A stretch of 64,000 nucleotides of DNA from Schistosoma mansoni. Taxonomy: Eukaryota > Platyhelminthes > Trematoda > Strigeidida > Schistosomatidae. The notes under the pieces are model-generated. The model was not told the DNA's origin. It did no database searches and saw nothing but the letters and a program-made list of their open reading frames with translations. Both the position numbers and the translations under genes were made by a program. Each line of letters begins with the position of its first letter. The stretch's first letter is position 1. Below, one piece after another: positions 11,598 to 23,345 of the stretch. Location: assembly GCF_000237925.1 (NCBI RefSeq), contig NC_031500.1, forward strand, positions 2,704,185 to 2,768,184, read 5' to 3'.

Positions 11598-11933
11598 CTG
11601 TAATCAAAATACATAAACAAAAATTGTTATTAGTGTTCTCTGAGAAATAAACCTTATTGTATGCAACCTAGTATCCAAATATTAAATCTTGTTATTATAG
11701 TATGTTTCAGTCATTGAGTGATCCTTTAATATCCTGAACTATATTAATCAACAGATTCTTAAGTCCAGATATACAAAATCGAATGTTTTTTAAGTTACAC
11801 AAAAAAGATTTCAAGGCTAATCTTTACATGCTGAAAACACAAGTAATTGATTCAACATTACATACACCTGGATGAATGTAAAGTGGATGTGATAAGGTTT
11901 GTTCCATCAGTCGTTTTAAGCCTAACAACATCT
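11598..11933. other. Upstream intron or 5' flank of the TLCD gene
   Basis: An acceptor at its low-coordinate end shows that part of this stretch is intronic for the minus-strand TLCD gene. The first exon was not identified. Confidence 0.5.
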
Positions 11934-12290
11934 TGTAGCAGTAAGTAAATCCCCAAAACAAATAGTCTTCGGCATTGGTACTGACCTAATTACTTCTATT
12001 GGACACATCACAGGTGAAGGTGCCTCGTCACGCATATGGACCAGATAATGATTAGATATGCCGTGCTACGCATCCCTTGCAGACACTTGACAGCTAAGAT
12101 CAAACGCTTCTCATTATATCAACAACTTTCTAAATATTACTCCGAACTCACTAATCAGTGACTTCTGATTTGACCGGACTGCCATCCCTTGAATACAAAA
12201 GTGTTGCAGACTAAAGCGTTGTCAGACCCTGAATATCTGTGGCATCTTTAATCTCAGCAAAGGATATGTTGGTCCCCTTTTCAGCATCTA
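11934..12290 (+). repeat. Degenerate solo LTR of the Ty3/gypsy family
   Basis: It starts TGTAGCAGTAAGTAAATCCCC. Its interior is similar to the LTRs at 13712 onward and 14777 downward, including an AAAGCGTTGTCA segment. The right boundary is approximate. Confidence 0.65.
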
Positions 12291-13711
12291 GAGTTTGAGT
12301 ACGTTTGATTCCGTCAGCTTGAGAGCCATCCTTATATCGTGGTTGAGTACTATCACCCACCTGAATGGCTCAAAGAGATACAATGGAGAAGTAGTAGAGA
12401 ATGTCCCTACAATAATTAATATCTATGACGCTTTGTAGCTTCATGATTATACTGTAACCTGATGGAACATTTTGTTATCATATTGAATATTAGGATCAAC
12501 ACGTTTGTTGTCGTCATAACGTCGGCAGTAGTTGATTATTCATGACCATCCCTAAAATCTAGCTTGTTGGCTAGTGAGTACCAGCCCACCTTGGTACCTG
12601 GCAATGAAGCTTCTTTTGTGACAATACGGAGCAAATGTAACATGATCGTCGTAATTCCTCGTATTAGGTAGAACAGAATACAATAGTACAGAGTATGGGC
12701 GCCCTGTTTCGTGGGGTGGTCAACGGTGGAAAATTGGTAGATTAGTGTTAGTAGTCATAAACCTTGACTACACTAGCCAAATTGCTTAATTACGACTCTG
12801 TGTAACATAATATATCGTCAGTTTGAGAGTTTAAACTACTTCCTAATAGTACTAATATTCGCACGCATAGTGTTTTAGCATGTATCATATTCACTACGAA
12901 AACGCACCCCAACTTATTTAATACCCTGTTTGGTCTTCAAACTGGAAGATAACATTTCTTATTCAAGCATCCACAAAAAGCTCAGATGGTTCCTATCCAA
13001 CTCCAAAATAGTGCTGTAGATGAGTTGGCTGTGCCTGCCAACAAAGTTCTGGAGGTGACTAGAACCCCTAGCACAGAGGTGTCGTGGTATGGGCTTCTAA
13101 CCACACGACCATTGAAGCCGAGTATATAATTATTGAGAATATTTACATACAACATGTAACACTTGAAGGTCGAAAAATGGTGAACATGGGAAAAACTTCT
13201 CGGTATGGCATGACTCGGCCATGTAGGCATGGTTACCTCATGTAACCTCTAGCTTTCGTATTGAACAAATTTCTGTCTATCCACACAAAAGCGTGTTCTT
13301 CAGAAGAGTTAGGCGTTATATTGCCGATTGTCACTACGGGACGAGATAGTGTAAACAATGCTGTAACTTTCACGTGAGATCTTATAGTCTAGGTAGTCAC
13401 ATCATGGTAAATCCACAATTTGATGATTAGAACTATTATTAAAATAACAACGATATATGAAAGGCTTCACTTCTTTCAATGCTTCCTATCAAGTGTCCTG
13501 CGTTTAGGACCAAATGGATGTTTGTGCGTTGCAGCTGAAACAACTAGGAAGAGAGCAACTGATTGTGACAGTTGGATCTACCACATAGTGGTTCAACCTC
13601 GGTATAAATGTGGTTTTCAGATTTGTGATTGTGAATATCTACCAGTTACACTCCGAAGTGAAGCAAACCAAAAGGAAATCCAGAAGTATAAGCACTTACA
13701 TTCAGTAGTAT
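12291..13711. other. Uncharacterised stretch between LTRs
   Basis: No domain was recognised. The open frame at 13420-13716 (98 codons) ends inside the start of an LTR and is rich in Cys and Ile, with no known motif. It may be part of an old repeat. Confidence 0.4.
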
Positions 13712-14130
13712 TGTAGTTGTAAATAAGTGCCCAAAATAAATAGCTCTGTAAGTGTTCGACATTGGATGCTGACCACATTAGTTTTAATGGAATCAACTAG
13801 CTGAAAGCTCTCGGTCATGCATCCGTACCAGATCACGGTTTGGGACGGCATTCTCAACATCGCCTGCGACCACTAGCCAGATTAGATGTCACTCCTCGAT
13901 ATATTGATAATCCATCAAATATATCTTCTGACTTTCTCGCTTATGACTTATGATTTCATTGGGTGGGCGAGATTCAATTATAGGTGTTGCTGGTAAAGCG
14001 TTGTCAAACTACAATACCTGAGGCATCGTCATTAGTGAGAACGACGTGGTCTGGTTCACCAACCAATGAACTGTGCGTCTGTTCCTTTTTGGAACTTCAC
14101 AAATCGTTGCTTGGCTTTATTTTTTATATA
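13712..14130 (+). repeat. LTR of a Ty3/gypsy element (plus orientation)
   Basis: It starts TGTAGTTGTAAATAAGTGCCC and shares AAATAGCTCTGTAAGTGTTC with the fragment at 17597-17726 and a TCGATATATTG segment with the inverted LTR at 14400-14777. A gag start follows about 65 bp after its approximate right end, as expected for a 5' LTR. Confidence 0.7.
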
Positions 14131-14195
14131 TCGTGATATATTTTTCATATTTTTGAGTATTTTTCCCTCGCTAATCCCTATACTTTAAATTCACT

Positions 14196-14393
14196 ATGAT
14201 AGAACAGACTCCTAAGCTACTTAAGATCAAGACTCTTACACCACCCTCGTTTCAGCTAATGCCTTTTTGGCCAGATAACATAGAAGCCTGGTTCTGCTAC
14301 GCAGTGGCCGATTTCTACGAACACGGCATAACTGATCCACGTTCACAGTTCCTCGCGTTTGTAAAGGCACTACGGCGCGATTTCAACAAGTAG
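14196..14393 (+). pseudogene. N-terminal gag fragment of a CsRn1/Boudicca-like element
   Basis: A 65-codon frame with an ATG start. The segment around MPFWPDNIEAWFCYAVADF is the N-terminal gag pattern of CsRn1-type Ty3/gypsy elements, which build the virus-like particle that packages element RNA. It stops after ALRRDFNK, and the sequence then runs into an inverted LTR, so only a stub is left. It lies on the opposite strand to the pol remnant at 15307-17578. Confidence 0.7.
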
Positions 14394-14399
14394 ATCACA

Positions 14400-14777
14400 C
14401 TTAGTATGTTTACTAGTGATATTTCGTAACCTTATGAAGCCCTGAAACGGTTGAGGATACCACGGATATTCTAGTTTTACAACTAGCAACCAGTAGTATC
14501 TTCTATAATCGATCGTTCCCAGTCGAATAGAAACCAGAAGTCAGACGAGGAGAGACAGGAAAGATATATTTGATTCGTTACCAATATATCGAGAGACTTC
14601 GTTCTTAACTGGCTATTGTAACGTAGGAGCTGTGTCCCACACCGTGTTGAAACGTGATCTGGTACGGATGCATGACCGAAAGCCTTCAGCTAAACAAGTC
14701 CACTTAAACAACGTGGTCAGCATCCAATGTCGAACACTTAATGAGCTATTGATTTTGGGGAATTATTTACAGCTACA
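14400..14777 (-). repeat. Inverted LTR, 3' LTR of the minus-strand element
   Basis: Its 5' boundary TGTAGC is at 14777 reading leftward, directly after a polypurine tract. That marks it as the 3' LTR of the pol-bearing element to its right. It shares the AACACTTA-type start region and the TCGATATATTGGTAA interior with the plus-strand LTR at 13712. Its far end is approximate. Confidence 0.7.
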
Positions 14778-14795
14778 GATCACTCCCCCCCTAGT
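14778..14795 (-). other. Polypurine tract
   Basis: On the minus strand this reads CTAGGGGGGGAGTGATCT immediately before the LTR start. A purine run in this position is the usual primer for plus-strand DNA synthesis in LTR elements. Confidence 0.75.
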
Positions 14796-15306
14796 GGGGT
14801 AGTGATGCCCCTAAGACGTGACCAGCCAGAAGTTTAAACCCAACGAGTTTGTCGTTGGTAAACACTCTTCTGACAGCTTGCTTCGTTTAGTAGCGTCTGG
14901 TCGTCTTTCCTTATACTAAGGGACCAAAATGTACAACATAGCAATAAAGAAATAAAGTACAATGAAAATTTCGATTCCTTGCGAAACTTCGTCGTTCTTT
15001 TCCAGCCGTCCTGGAAAAGAGGAAAAATAAAACATGTGAGTGCATGTCAAAAATACACTCGTACTTGCGTAAGGACACAAGATGAGCGGGGAAAAAAGAT
15101 GAATAAACTAATACACTTAGAAACAGCGTAAAAGCGATCGGCAAAAAATGGTTTTTCATATATATAAAAAAATATGAATACGCTCGAAAAAAATAAAAAT
15201 GTTGTTTTTCTTTTGGTTTTTATTTATAAAAATAAAAAAATGAGCATATTAAAAAATTTTTTTTATAATGAACAATGAAAGGGTAATTCAAGATAAAACC
15301 TGTGTC
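14796..15306 (-). other. Non-coding 3' region of the Ty3/gypsy element
   Basis: It lies between the pol stop and the polypurine tract. A minus-strand open frame (14911-15159) encodes a hydrophobic stretch near its start. There is no evidence that it is an envelope or other gene. A strongly A/T run lies at about 15160-15270. Confidence 0.55.
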
Positions 15307-17578
15307 CTACGTGCAATATTCGTTAAGATGTTCTGGAAATCTTACTCTTCTTCCAGAACGCGTTGTTTTAGGTTTTTCTATCGACGTTGACGAAGTATCA
15401 AGTTGTGTGTTGGTTGTCGTGTAGGGTACTACGAGTGTAGTAGCTGTGTCGTTTGCTTGTACCGAAGGAAAATCGACGTAGCTAGGGTTTCCTTCTAAGT
15501 ACGCTGCTTTGAGTCGATCGATACTGATGCTATCGTTCGTACCGTTCTTATCGACTACATAGTACTTAGGTTCGCGTTGAAGAACCTTGAAGGGTCCTTC
15601 GTAAGCTGATTCGAGAGGTCGTCGATGTGAGTCTCGACGAACGAAGACGTGTGTACTATGTCGTAATTCGGGTTGAACGAAAACATCAGTTGATTGAGAT
15701 CGAGTGTGAGCAGGTCTAACTGAACGCATAGCGTTTGTAAGCCTACTCGTGTAAGAGTTTAGATCCATGTTTAATGAAGAAGCTGAAGGATCTACGAATT
15801 CTCCTGGCAGTCGGAGTGTCGTTCCGTAAACGAGTTGAGATGCCGTGTATCCAATGTCAGCTTTCACTGCATTGCGGATACCTAGCAAGACGAGTGGAAG
15901 AGCGTCTGTCCACTGTGAAACGTTTGAAGCTGATAATGAAGCTTTTAGTTGTCGATGAAAACGTTCTACCAACCCGTTTGCTTGTGGGTGGTAGGCGGTC
16001 GTTCGGAAGCGCGTGATTCCTAATAGTGAGGTCAGACAACGGAAAAGTCCAGATTCGAACTGGCAACCGCGGTCTGTAGTGATTGTGGGAGGGAAGCCGA
16101 AATTCGCTACCCATCGTTCGACGAAAGTGCGAGCCACTGTTTCAGCAGTAATGTCCTTAATCGGTACTGCTTCTGGCCATCGAGTAAAACGGTCTACGCA
16201 TGTTAGGAAATATGAGTATCCGTTCGAGTCGGGTGAGGGTCCTACCAAATCTAGATGGACGTGGTCGAAACGAGCGTCAGGGGTTTTGAAAGAGCCTAAG
16301 GGACATTTGTTGTGTCTTATGACCTTAGATTTCTGACAGCTTACACAGGAGCGTGCCCACTCCCTCACGTCTTTATTCATGCCAGGCCAACAAAAGCGTT
16401 CGGCTATAAGTTTTACTGTTGCACGAGCACCTGGATGAGAAAGATTGTGCAACGTATTGAAGACGTTGCGTCGATAATGTTTTGGTACTATTGGACGATC
16501 CCTACCTGTAAATGTGTCACAGAGTAAGGTCTCCTTACCTGTTCCCATCTGCTTAATACTTAGTTTAAGAGTTGTCGAGGATAACTCATGCTGAAGATCA
16601 ATGTCTTCTTTTTGAAGCTGAGCGAGTTTAAGAAGGTCGATTCCTTGGAAACTGTTCAAGGAACTTATTCGAGACAAGGCGTCTGCGACTACATTGTTTG
16701 CTCCAGAAATGTGTTGTATATCTGAAGTAAACTGCGAAATGTAGTCGAGTTGTCGAGACTCTCGCGGTGAGTACTTGTCTGAAGATGAACTTAAAGAGAA
16801 GGTAAGAGGTTTGTGATCGGTAAAAAGCATGAATTCTCTTCCTTCGATGGAATGTTGGAAATGCCGTACAGCACAATACATAGCTATGAGTTCCCTACCG
16901 AACGTGCTGTACCTATATTCCGCTTCTAGCAACCGTCTCGAGAAAAATCCTAAAGGCTGCCACGAGTTGTTAACCCATTGTTGTAAGACTCCTCCGATTG
17001 CTGAGTCGGACGCGTCTACTGCGATACTAATGGATGCTTGAGTGTCCTGATATGCCAGCACGGTTGCCTCTGCTATAAGTTCCTTAACTATGGAGAATAC
17101 TTTACGCGTGGTGCCGTCCAGAATAATGGATTTCGCATTTCCAAGAAGTTGGTCGGTTAGCGGTTTCATAAATGATACGCATCTTAGTATGAACCGTCTA
17201 CTGAAACTTTCAAGACCGTTAAGTGCGCTCAATTGCTTAATGGTGGTCAGTTCTGGGTAACCCAGAATGACCTCCATTTACCTCTCAGAAGTCGGATGCC
17301 TCGAGCATCAATAGGGTATCCTAGGAAATCTAAGGAGTCGGTCCCGATTGGGCATTTCTGAGTGTTTACAGTAATGTCATGCTTTTGCAATCGTTCGAAC
17401 ACAATGTCCAGATGCTGGAGATGGGATTCTCTGTCCGGATTTGCTATAAGCGGTCATTAACATACGCATGTATGAAGTTGAGACCTCGAAAAGCGTTATC
17501 TATGAATCTTTGGAAGGTTCGGGCAGCATTTCTTAGACCGAAATGCATTCGCAAATATTGGTAGAGTCCGAAGGGAGT
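15307..17578 (-). pseudogene. Ty3/gypsy pol (RT-RNase H-integrase), 5'-truncated
   Basis: Read from 17578 downward, the RT opens mid-domain at ITPFGLYQYLRMHFGLRNA and runs through the catalytic box, which is HAYVND instead of YVDD. Frameshifts follow, and a 656-codon open frame starts at 17277. That frame holds the end of RT, RNase H ([39 protein letters not shown]), the HHCC-type zinc motif (HNLSHPG and CVSCQKSK), an integrase core ([26 protein letters not shown]) and a basic C-terminus. Domain order and motifs fit the CsRn1/Boudicca group. Protease and the RT fingers are missing. The damaged catalytic box makes it non-autonomous, although RNase H and integrase look intact. Confidence 0.9.
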
Positions 17579-17596
17579 GATGATTTACCGCTACAA

Positions 17597-17726
17597 CGGC
17601 ATTTCCCACTCGTGATATGATGCGGATGCACCTTCAGCTAGTTGAATCTATTAAAACTATTGTGGTCAGCATACAATGTCGAACACTTACAGAGCTATTT
17701 ATTTTGGGGATTTATTTACCGCTACT
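17597..17726 (-). repeat. LTR fragment next to truncated pol
   Basis: The minus-strand sequence is like the start of the LTR, with boundary AGTAGC at 17726 and the shared CTCTGTAAGTGTTC segment. It abuts the truncated RT, consistent with a 5' LTR joined to pol by a large internal deletion. Confidence 0.65.
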
Positions 17727-17929
17727 TAATCCACACTATTTTCTGGGATATTGTTATCTCGAAGGAGGAATTGTTCCTAATTTGTAGCTTTCCCTGGACA
17801 GTCTTCATTCACATATCTGATTTAATGCAATATATTACAATGACCTCACACCGGCCCTAATAGCTCCATATAGGTTAACTTACGAATTCAACTACTATTG
17901 AATTTTAGAAAACTGTTCAAGTGGAAATT

Positions 17930-19375
17930 TACGATATCTTCAATGGAGTTCGAAAACTCTACGTTTGACGCATATTTGACAATGCGTTCTCTGTAAAATG
18001 TATAAAGCGATATTCGAAACACTTCAGTGAGACTGGAAAGACGCCATAATTAGTCCTATATTTAAGGATGGTCAGAGACGGAGTGTATCTAACTACCGGC
18101 CTGTTAGCCTGACCAGCATAGTAGTTAAGTTACTTGAAAAATTAATTCGGACTAAGCTACTGAGTCACATAGATTCATATAATCTGTTAACTCCCGAGCA
18201 ACATGTGTTTCGTACCAAGCGTTCACGCTTAACTAACTTACTCATTGCGAGAGAGGATTGGACAGCTGCCCTAGACAACGGCCTGTCTGTCAATGTGATA
18301 TTCATAGATTTTAGCAAAGCGTTTGACAAGGTTTCACACTTAAGTCTTATGCAGAAGCTCTCGAGCTTTGGAATAACAGGTGCTATACAGGAATGGATAG
18401 GAAGCTTCTTATGTGACCACAGACAGAGAGTGAGGGTCAAGGGAACGCTATCCGAATGGAAACCGGTCAAAAGTGGTGTACCTCAAGGCACCATCTTAGG
18501 TCCTTTACTTTTCCTTCTGTATGTTAATGAACTACATTTATTACTTAAGTCGTCGACATTATTGTTTGTGGATGATGTTGAAATCTGGAAAACAATAAGA
18601 AGTGAAACTGACCGTTGTCATCTGCACGCTGATTTAGACGAATTAGTTAGATGGGCTCATGATTGGGGCTTGGAAGTTAATTCCAGGAAGAGCGTGTTCA
18701 TACACATCGGGCACGATATTAGTTACTATTATACCATTAATGGTACATTTCTTCCACGCGTTCAAAAACATAAAGACTTAGGAGTAACTATAAGTCACGA
18801 CTTGAAAACTACTACGCACTGCAATGCGGCTGCTTCAAAAGGTTATCGTGCGCTATGGTCACTTCGCCGAGCATTTAAATGCTTTGACGAGGTGATGTTT
18901 CGAATTTTATATCCCACCTATGTAAGGCCACACTTAGAAAATACTGTATCCGAGCAGCTAGCCCATGTCTGATAAAGGATACTAAATCACTTGAGCGTGT
19001 ACAGCGTGTGGGGACAAAATTAGTAAAGGGTCTTTCTAAACTCCGTTAAGATGAGCGTTTGAAACGTCTAAACCTTTTCCCCCTATCGTAGGACATGAGG
19101 TGACCTTATACTGGCATTTCGTATCTTTAATTATGATTTGGGTGTTAATATGTCTTATCTTTTTGCTCCCTCCAGAACTAATAATCTCCGAGGTCATAGA
19201 AAGAAGGTTCAGAAACTGCGATCTAATAAACTAAAGGTGGGGTCCTGTTTTTCTCATCGAGTGGTCAATGACTGGAACGCATTACCAGAACAAGTGGTAT
19301 CAGCACTATCGGTGAACATTTTCAAGAAGAAGCTGGACCTTCACTGGAAGGAAATCTGTCAGGATTAACACAGGT
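17930..19375 (+). mobile_element. CR1/Jockey-type LINE, 3' part
   Basis: The reverse transcriptase begins near KDAIISPIFKDGQ (about 18028), followed by NYRPVSLTS, FIDFSKAFDKV, GVPQGTILGPLLFLLYVN and an active-site box LFVDDVEIW (family usual: F/Y-ADD). It then continues through the thumb to LRRAFKCF. The longest frame is 18205-18972. After stops and shifts the C-terminal block NLRGHRKK...SHRVVNDWNALP...VSALSVNIFKKKLD (19138-19368) completes the protein. There is no endonuclease domain. It is a 5'-truncated dead copy that ends just before a Merlin MITE. Confidence 0.85.
18205..18972 (+). pseudogene. Reverse transcriptase core of the CR1-like LINE
   Basis: A frame of 255 codons holding RT blocks from the N-terminal palm to the thumb. 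The frame actually continues upstream to about 18025 without a stop, so the ATG at 18205 is internal. The alanine before the catalytic Asp pair is replaced by valine. Confidence 0.85.
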
Positions 19376-19405
19376 TCATCAACCTACTATCCTTATTATT
19401 GAAGA

Positions 19406-19691
19406 CTGAAGACTATAACTTGCGGACGACCTTTGAGTGATACTAAAGTGACCTTGAGAGTGTTGACGAATAACTAGGATCAAATGAGGGCTATAGGGCA
19501 GTGTGAGGAATTAGAATTATGATCTAAAATTGATGGTTAAGGATAGGAATTAGATTTAGGGTTTTTATCACAAAGTGACATCAGCTATAATGTCAAAACT
19601 ATTTAATTAAATGGATACGTGAATTTCGCGCCAAAATCAGAGACCTGTTACCTTATACCTGATTGGTTTGTCCGTAGATTATGGCCTCGTC
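19406..19691. mobile_element. Merlin-type MITE, copy 2
   Basis: A degenerate copy. The left end has GACTATAACTTGCGGACGACC and the right end TTTGTCCGTAGATTATGGCC, which are inverted relatives of each other. The interior (GGGCTATAGGGCAGTGTGAGG) follows copy 1. No convincing target duplication remains. Confidence 0.65.
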
Positions 19692-20555
19692 GAATGGTAT
19701 GGCAGATATAATCGACTTTGGTCGAGAAACCTAACCTTTTAAAGAGGTGAGTTGCGATCAGGAAATTTTAATGCGGAATGGATCTCCTTAGAAAATTGGG
19801 TACGAGTTACTCTGAGGAACATCTTGTGGGATATTATAATTTACTGAATTGATGTCGACTATGGATTTCACACAATCTAAAGGAAGATGTCACTCTAACA
19901 ATTGTTTTTGCCATTATATTTCCGAAAATACTTATATTCCCCAAAATTCGACCACAAGCCAATAGTTCGTTATTCGGGCAACTTCTATTTGACATGTTTT
20001 AAAAGTCAGATGACTGGTTATAATCCTAAATAATGTACTTAACAATAAGAGATGGCAGCTAAAACAGTTTGTTTAAGTAATTATAGATTGTGATTGTTAT
20101 TCTGAGTGGTACCAAGATTCCAACTCCTCCACCTGCTTTATGGCAAGCAGTAAATGAATGTACAACACCAAGGTAGATCTTCGGCACTTGTTTGGCGTCC
20201 TTAGTTTATAGTTCATATGATATGAAGGAATTTGTTCGACGAATGAGTTTTCTATACAGCCTGTGCAAATTTTAATTTATGTATCGTCTGAACTGTATGT
20301 ACACTTCTGTCCTACCTTAGACGTTACACGGTTCCAATATTTTGATAAAGTTCTTTTGGGGTAATAGTGTAGCGGTCTTGGTTACCACTCGAGAATCAGC
20401 TCATGGAAAATATGAGTAACGGGAATCGGGGTAGCTTTGAGGTTAATCTCCACCCTTGACTAATTTATTTGATATGAAACAGTTAATCGGACAGCGGTAC
20501 AAAAATATACGCTTGTAGAAAATTTAGACCAAGCAAACATACGTAGTTACTAAAT
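19692..20555. other. Non-coding stretch
   Basis: No gene or classified repeat was recognised. Confidence 0.5.
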
Positions 20556-20940
20556 TTACTTATTTACTCTTGTTACCCAGCGTGGGGGAGCATAGGCCAA
20601 CCACCAGCGTTCTCCCTCGAACTTTGTCCTGGGCAGTCCTTTCCAGTTGTTTCCGGTTGCTATCCATCCTTTTCATGTCTGTTCCCAATCCTCGGTTCAG
20701 CGTGTTCTTCGGTCTTCCTCTTTTTAATTTCCCTTCAGGATTCAAAGTTAGGGCCTGCTTCGTGATCCAGTTTGGTGAGTTCCGTAATGTATGTCCTATC
20801 CACCTCCAACGTCTCCCTATTTTCTTCAGCTGGAAGCTGCTGTGTTCTCTCACATAGTAGGCTGTTGCTAATGTTATCTGACCAACAGACATTCAGTATC
20901 TTGCGTAGAAGACATACTTAGTGCACCATTCATATTTGAA
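20556..20940 (-). mobile_element. 3' end of an RTE-type LINE
   Basis: On the minus strand the C-terminal region of the RTE protein is visible ([46 protein letters not shown]). It is followed by the 3' UTR and a TAAATAAGTAAAT-type tail. It begins with [11 protein letters not shown] upstream of a frameshift. It belongs to the same family as 6145-7179. Confidence 0.85.
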
Positions 20941-21552
20941 ATAAAATATTTCTGACGTAGAAAGTCTGGACCTTACTCCAATTCCAAGTCACATTCGGAA
21001 ACTGACTTTAGAACTATCTACTTTTTTGCTGAGGTATTACCTGCTGAAAATCGAGGAGGCTTCAGGGTCATTATCTCAGCTAAGTTCTATTGCAAAGCCT
21101 CATACTTTCTTGTGTTGTAGCGATAAGTCTACTCAGACTTCACAGCATGAAGATGGACGGTACACTTTGATTGAATCATAACATCTTAATCGTGCATGTC
21201 TGTGTCAAATACAGCAGTTTTTATGGTTTCTTTTTTACATACATATAATACATAGTGTTGAATAAAGACCAAGTCTGTTGGACCTCCTACGCATATGTTG
21301 TCTAGCCTTATTTCAGGTTCATTAGTGTTCCATGAAATATACGTAGGAACAAAACTTGATTTTGATTTACAGTTGTTATCCAGCTGTCGGCCAGGGATAA
21401 AGTCTGCTACCCGTAAAAATCACATAATAAAGGAAACTGTTTTCGTGATTGGTAATCTCGTGTTTGTCTAGTCCAGCTTTCATTAAGCCAGATCATTAAT
21501 TCTTTATTTTAGCATTTTGATCGCAACAGCCTGTTTCTCCGGACCAATCATC
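20941..21552. other. 5' flank of TSEN54
   Basis: Upstream region and probable 5' UTR. A TTCTTTATTTTAG acceptor-like site at about 21500-21512 could precede the exon that carries the start codon. No other coding exon was found. Confidence 0.4.
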
Positions 21553-22594
21553 ATGGTATGATCCTATTGAGTAAATCGAATTCATTATGATTTAGGAGCA
21601 TTTCATCATTGGCAAAGAATTATCCACACACTCTGATATTTCTTACAAAACTGAATTAAAAAAGTATAAACGTAAATGCTTGTTCGAACCCATTTCAGAA
21701 AATGAAATTGAAAACGCTTATACAGAATTACTGTCAGGTCTGTCTCAAGAGTTCTGTCGTGCTTCAGCACGCTTATCCAAAGGCGTCATCGAAAACGGTC
21801 GAGTTCTCCTTTCACAAATATGTGGGAAGTATTTCCGTATAATGGGTTTCTCTCTTGATGGCTCATCTTATCTTCATCCAGAAGAAGCATTATACCTTGC
21901 TGAATGTAATAAAATCCAAGTGTTTGTTGGTGGTTTACCACTGAGTATTCAAGAACTTTACGATCAGCTTTTAAACAATGAAACATACTCACACTATCTG
22001 GCCTACTCTCGATTATCACGATTGAATTTCAGTCTTCGGAAACGAGCAAATTTTGACTTACAACCATATTACCACAGTATGACAGGTAAATTATTTAGAA
22101 TTCCAAAATCAATTAACGTTTCGATTACGACTTATCCACTTTTAAACCAAGAATGTAGAAAACCTATCAGAAAGAGAAAGTTCAAAGACTTTCAACCACT
22201 TATTAATCGTAATGCAATACATCCTATCACTAGTCTTATGCATAATTTGCAAGAGATTGTACAACCTGCCTGTGATAAGTCTATTCAATCAACGAACGAT
22301 ATAAATCTACTGTATGATATTTATGGAAACAATCATGCAGAGAAAAGACGTATTATTAACTTCTCTAAACGCTCCCCTCCTCATCCTGATTATGTTTTAT
22401 CTGTTTTGTCACCAAAACAAATATACCCAGACATGGAATCTCAAAGTTTGATAAAAGTTGGCCTACAGCCAGATACATCTGCTCTTATGTGCATGGTAGA
22501 TGGATGTGATGTTTCATTTTATATGACAAACTGTTTTGTGATCCCGAATATTAATTTTCAAGTAACCCATCAGGAAAATATGGCATGGACATAG
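21553..22594 (+). CDS. TSEN54: tRNA-splicing endonuclease subunit Sen54
   Basis: The long exon runs 21596-22594, after a GATTTAG acceptor. Upstream, ATG at 21553-21555 followed by a GTATGA donor would place a 40-nt intron directly after the start codon, giving a 333-residue protein. The N-terminal Sen54 domain is clear: GKYFRIMGFSLDG, then HPEEALYLAECNKIQVF, then PLSIQELYDQLL. The C-terminal domain ends with ALMCMVDGCDVSFYMTN, the usual structural end of the family. Human TSEN54 is over 500 residues, and most of its long central linker is absent here. Sen54 is a structural partner of the catalytic subunits Sen2 and Sen34 in the complex that cuts introns from pre-tRNAs in the nucleus. A transposon stack begins about 20 bp after the stop. 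The domain call is secure, but the start and first intron are inferred. Confidence 0.88.
21556..21595 (+). other. Probable 40-nt intron in TSEN54
   Basis: It begins GTATGATCC and ends TTATGATTTAG. It contains an in-frame stop directly before the exon, so splicing or a start further in is required. Confidence 0.55.
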
Positions 22595-22615
22595 ATTAAA
22601 TAAAGGATTATTTCT

Positions 22616-23345
22616 GTACGTTTGATTTTTTTCATACAAAAAACTCAAATCAACCATTTCAAAATCCTGTCGTTTTTGGTTTAACCAGTTTCACGTTCAT
22701 TTTGTCCAGTAAATGAGCGATGGGTTCACCTTTAGGTTCTATTCTTACTTAGTTTTTTTTTTCTAGTAGAACTAGAAATCGAACCTCTCTCAAGGAAGTG
22801 ATTGATAATCTTGACTCTTATTGCCGTCTCATTGGTGACAGTTTGATTATCGTTGATCAGAACATTAGAAAAAAATTGTTAGGGCGATTTAACAAAATAC
22901 ACTCAGGAATCAGATTTATGTGTGGGGGAATTCGATAAAAAAAAATTACACTTCTTTCACGTTGTGTTAAACAGAAAAGAAAATGTTCTTAGCAGTAGAA
23001 GTGTGTGTGTAGGGAAAGTTCTTAAGCAAGCAAGTACACACTTCTTAAACTCAGTACATACTCATCACAAGAGAAACCTAGTTAAATGTCTTGCAAGTAG
23101 AACTAGGAAGATATGCTGACCATAAACAAAGAAGAGCTCATCCATAATGTTGATTGACATTGATACATGGTTTTCTGAACAAGGAAATAGCGATACCGAT
23201 GGTTAGTAAGAAATCTCTCCTCCTGGAGCTACAATTAAACAAAGATATAACCAGCGATGTACTACGAAACGAATTGACTAAACTAATAAATATGATGTTT
23301 TGTCCAGATAACCTCCATATATCGTTTTGTAGTCACCCTATGGTG
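22616..23345 (+). mobile_element. Penelope-like element, left part (RT remnant)
   Basis: Broken frames show AMGSPLGSILT near 22719, LKEVIDNLDSYCR with the catalytic box changed to LIGDS (family usual YVDD) at about 22790-22850, GRFNKIHSGIRF, then THHKRNLVKCLASRTRKIC and a KSLLLELQLNKDITSDVL block up to 23340. These follow the order of PLE reverse transcriptases between the palm and the linker. The frame is interrupted at 23346 by an RTE element and resumes at 27552. Confidence 0.75.

Noticed and set aside
14911-15159. Possible envelope-like gene after pol
   Set aside because: Only one hydrophobic stretch and basic composition, with no glycoprotein features. This element group normally lacks env.
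15774-17041. Plus-strand frames opposite pol
   Set aside because: Shadows of the long pol frame on the other strand, without domains.
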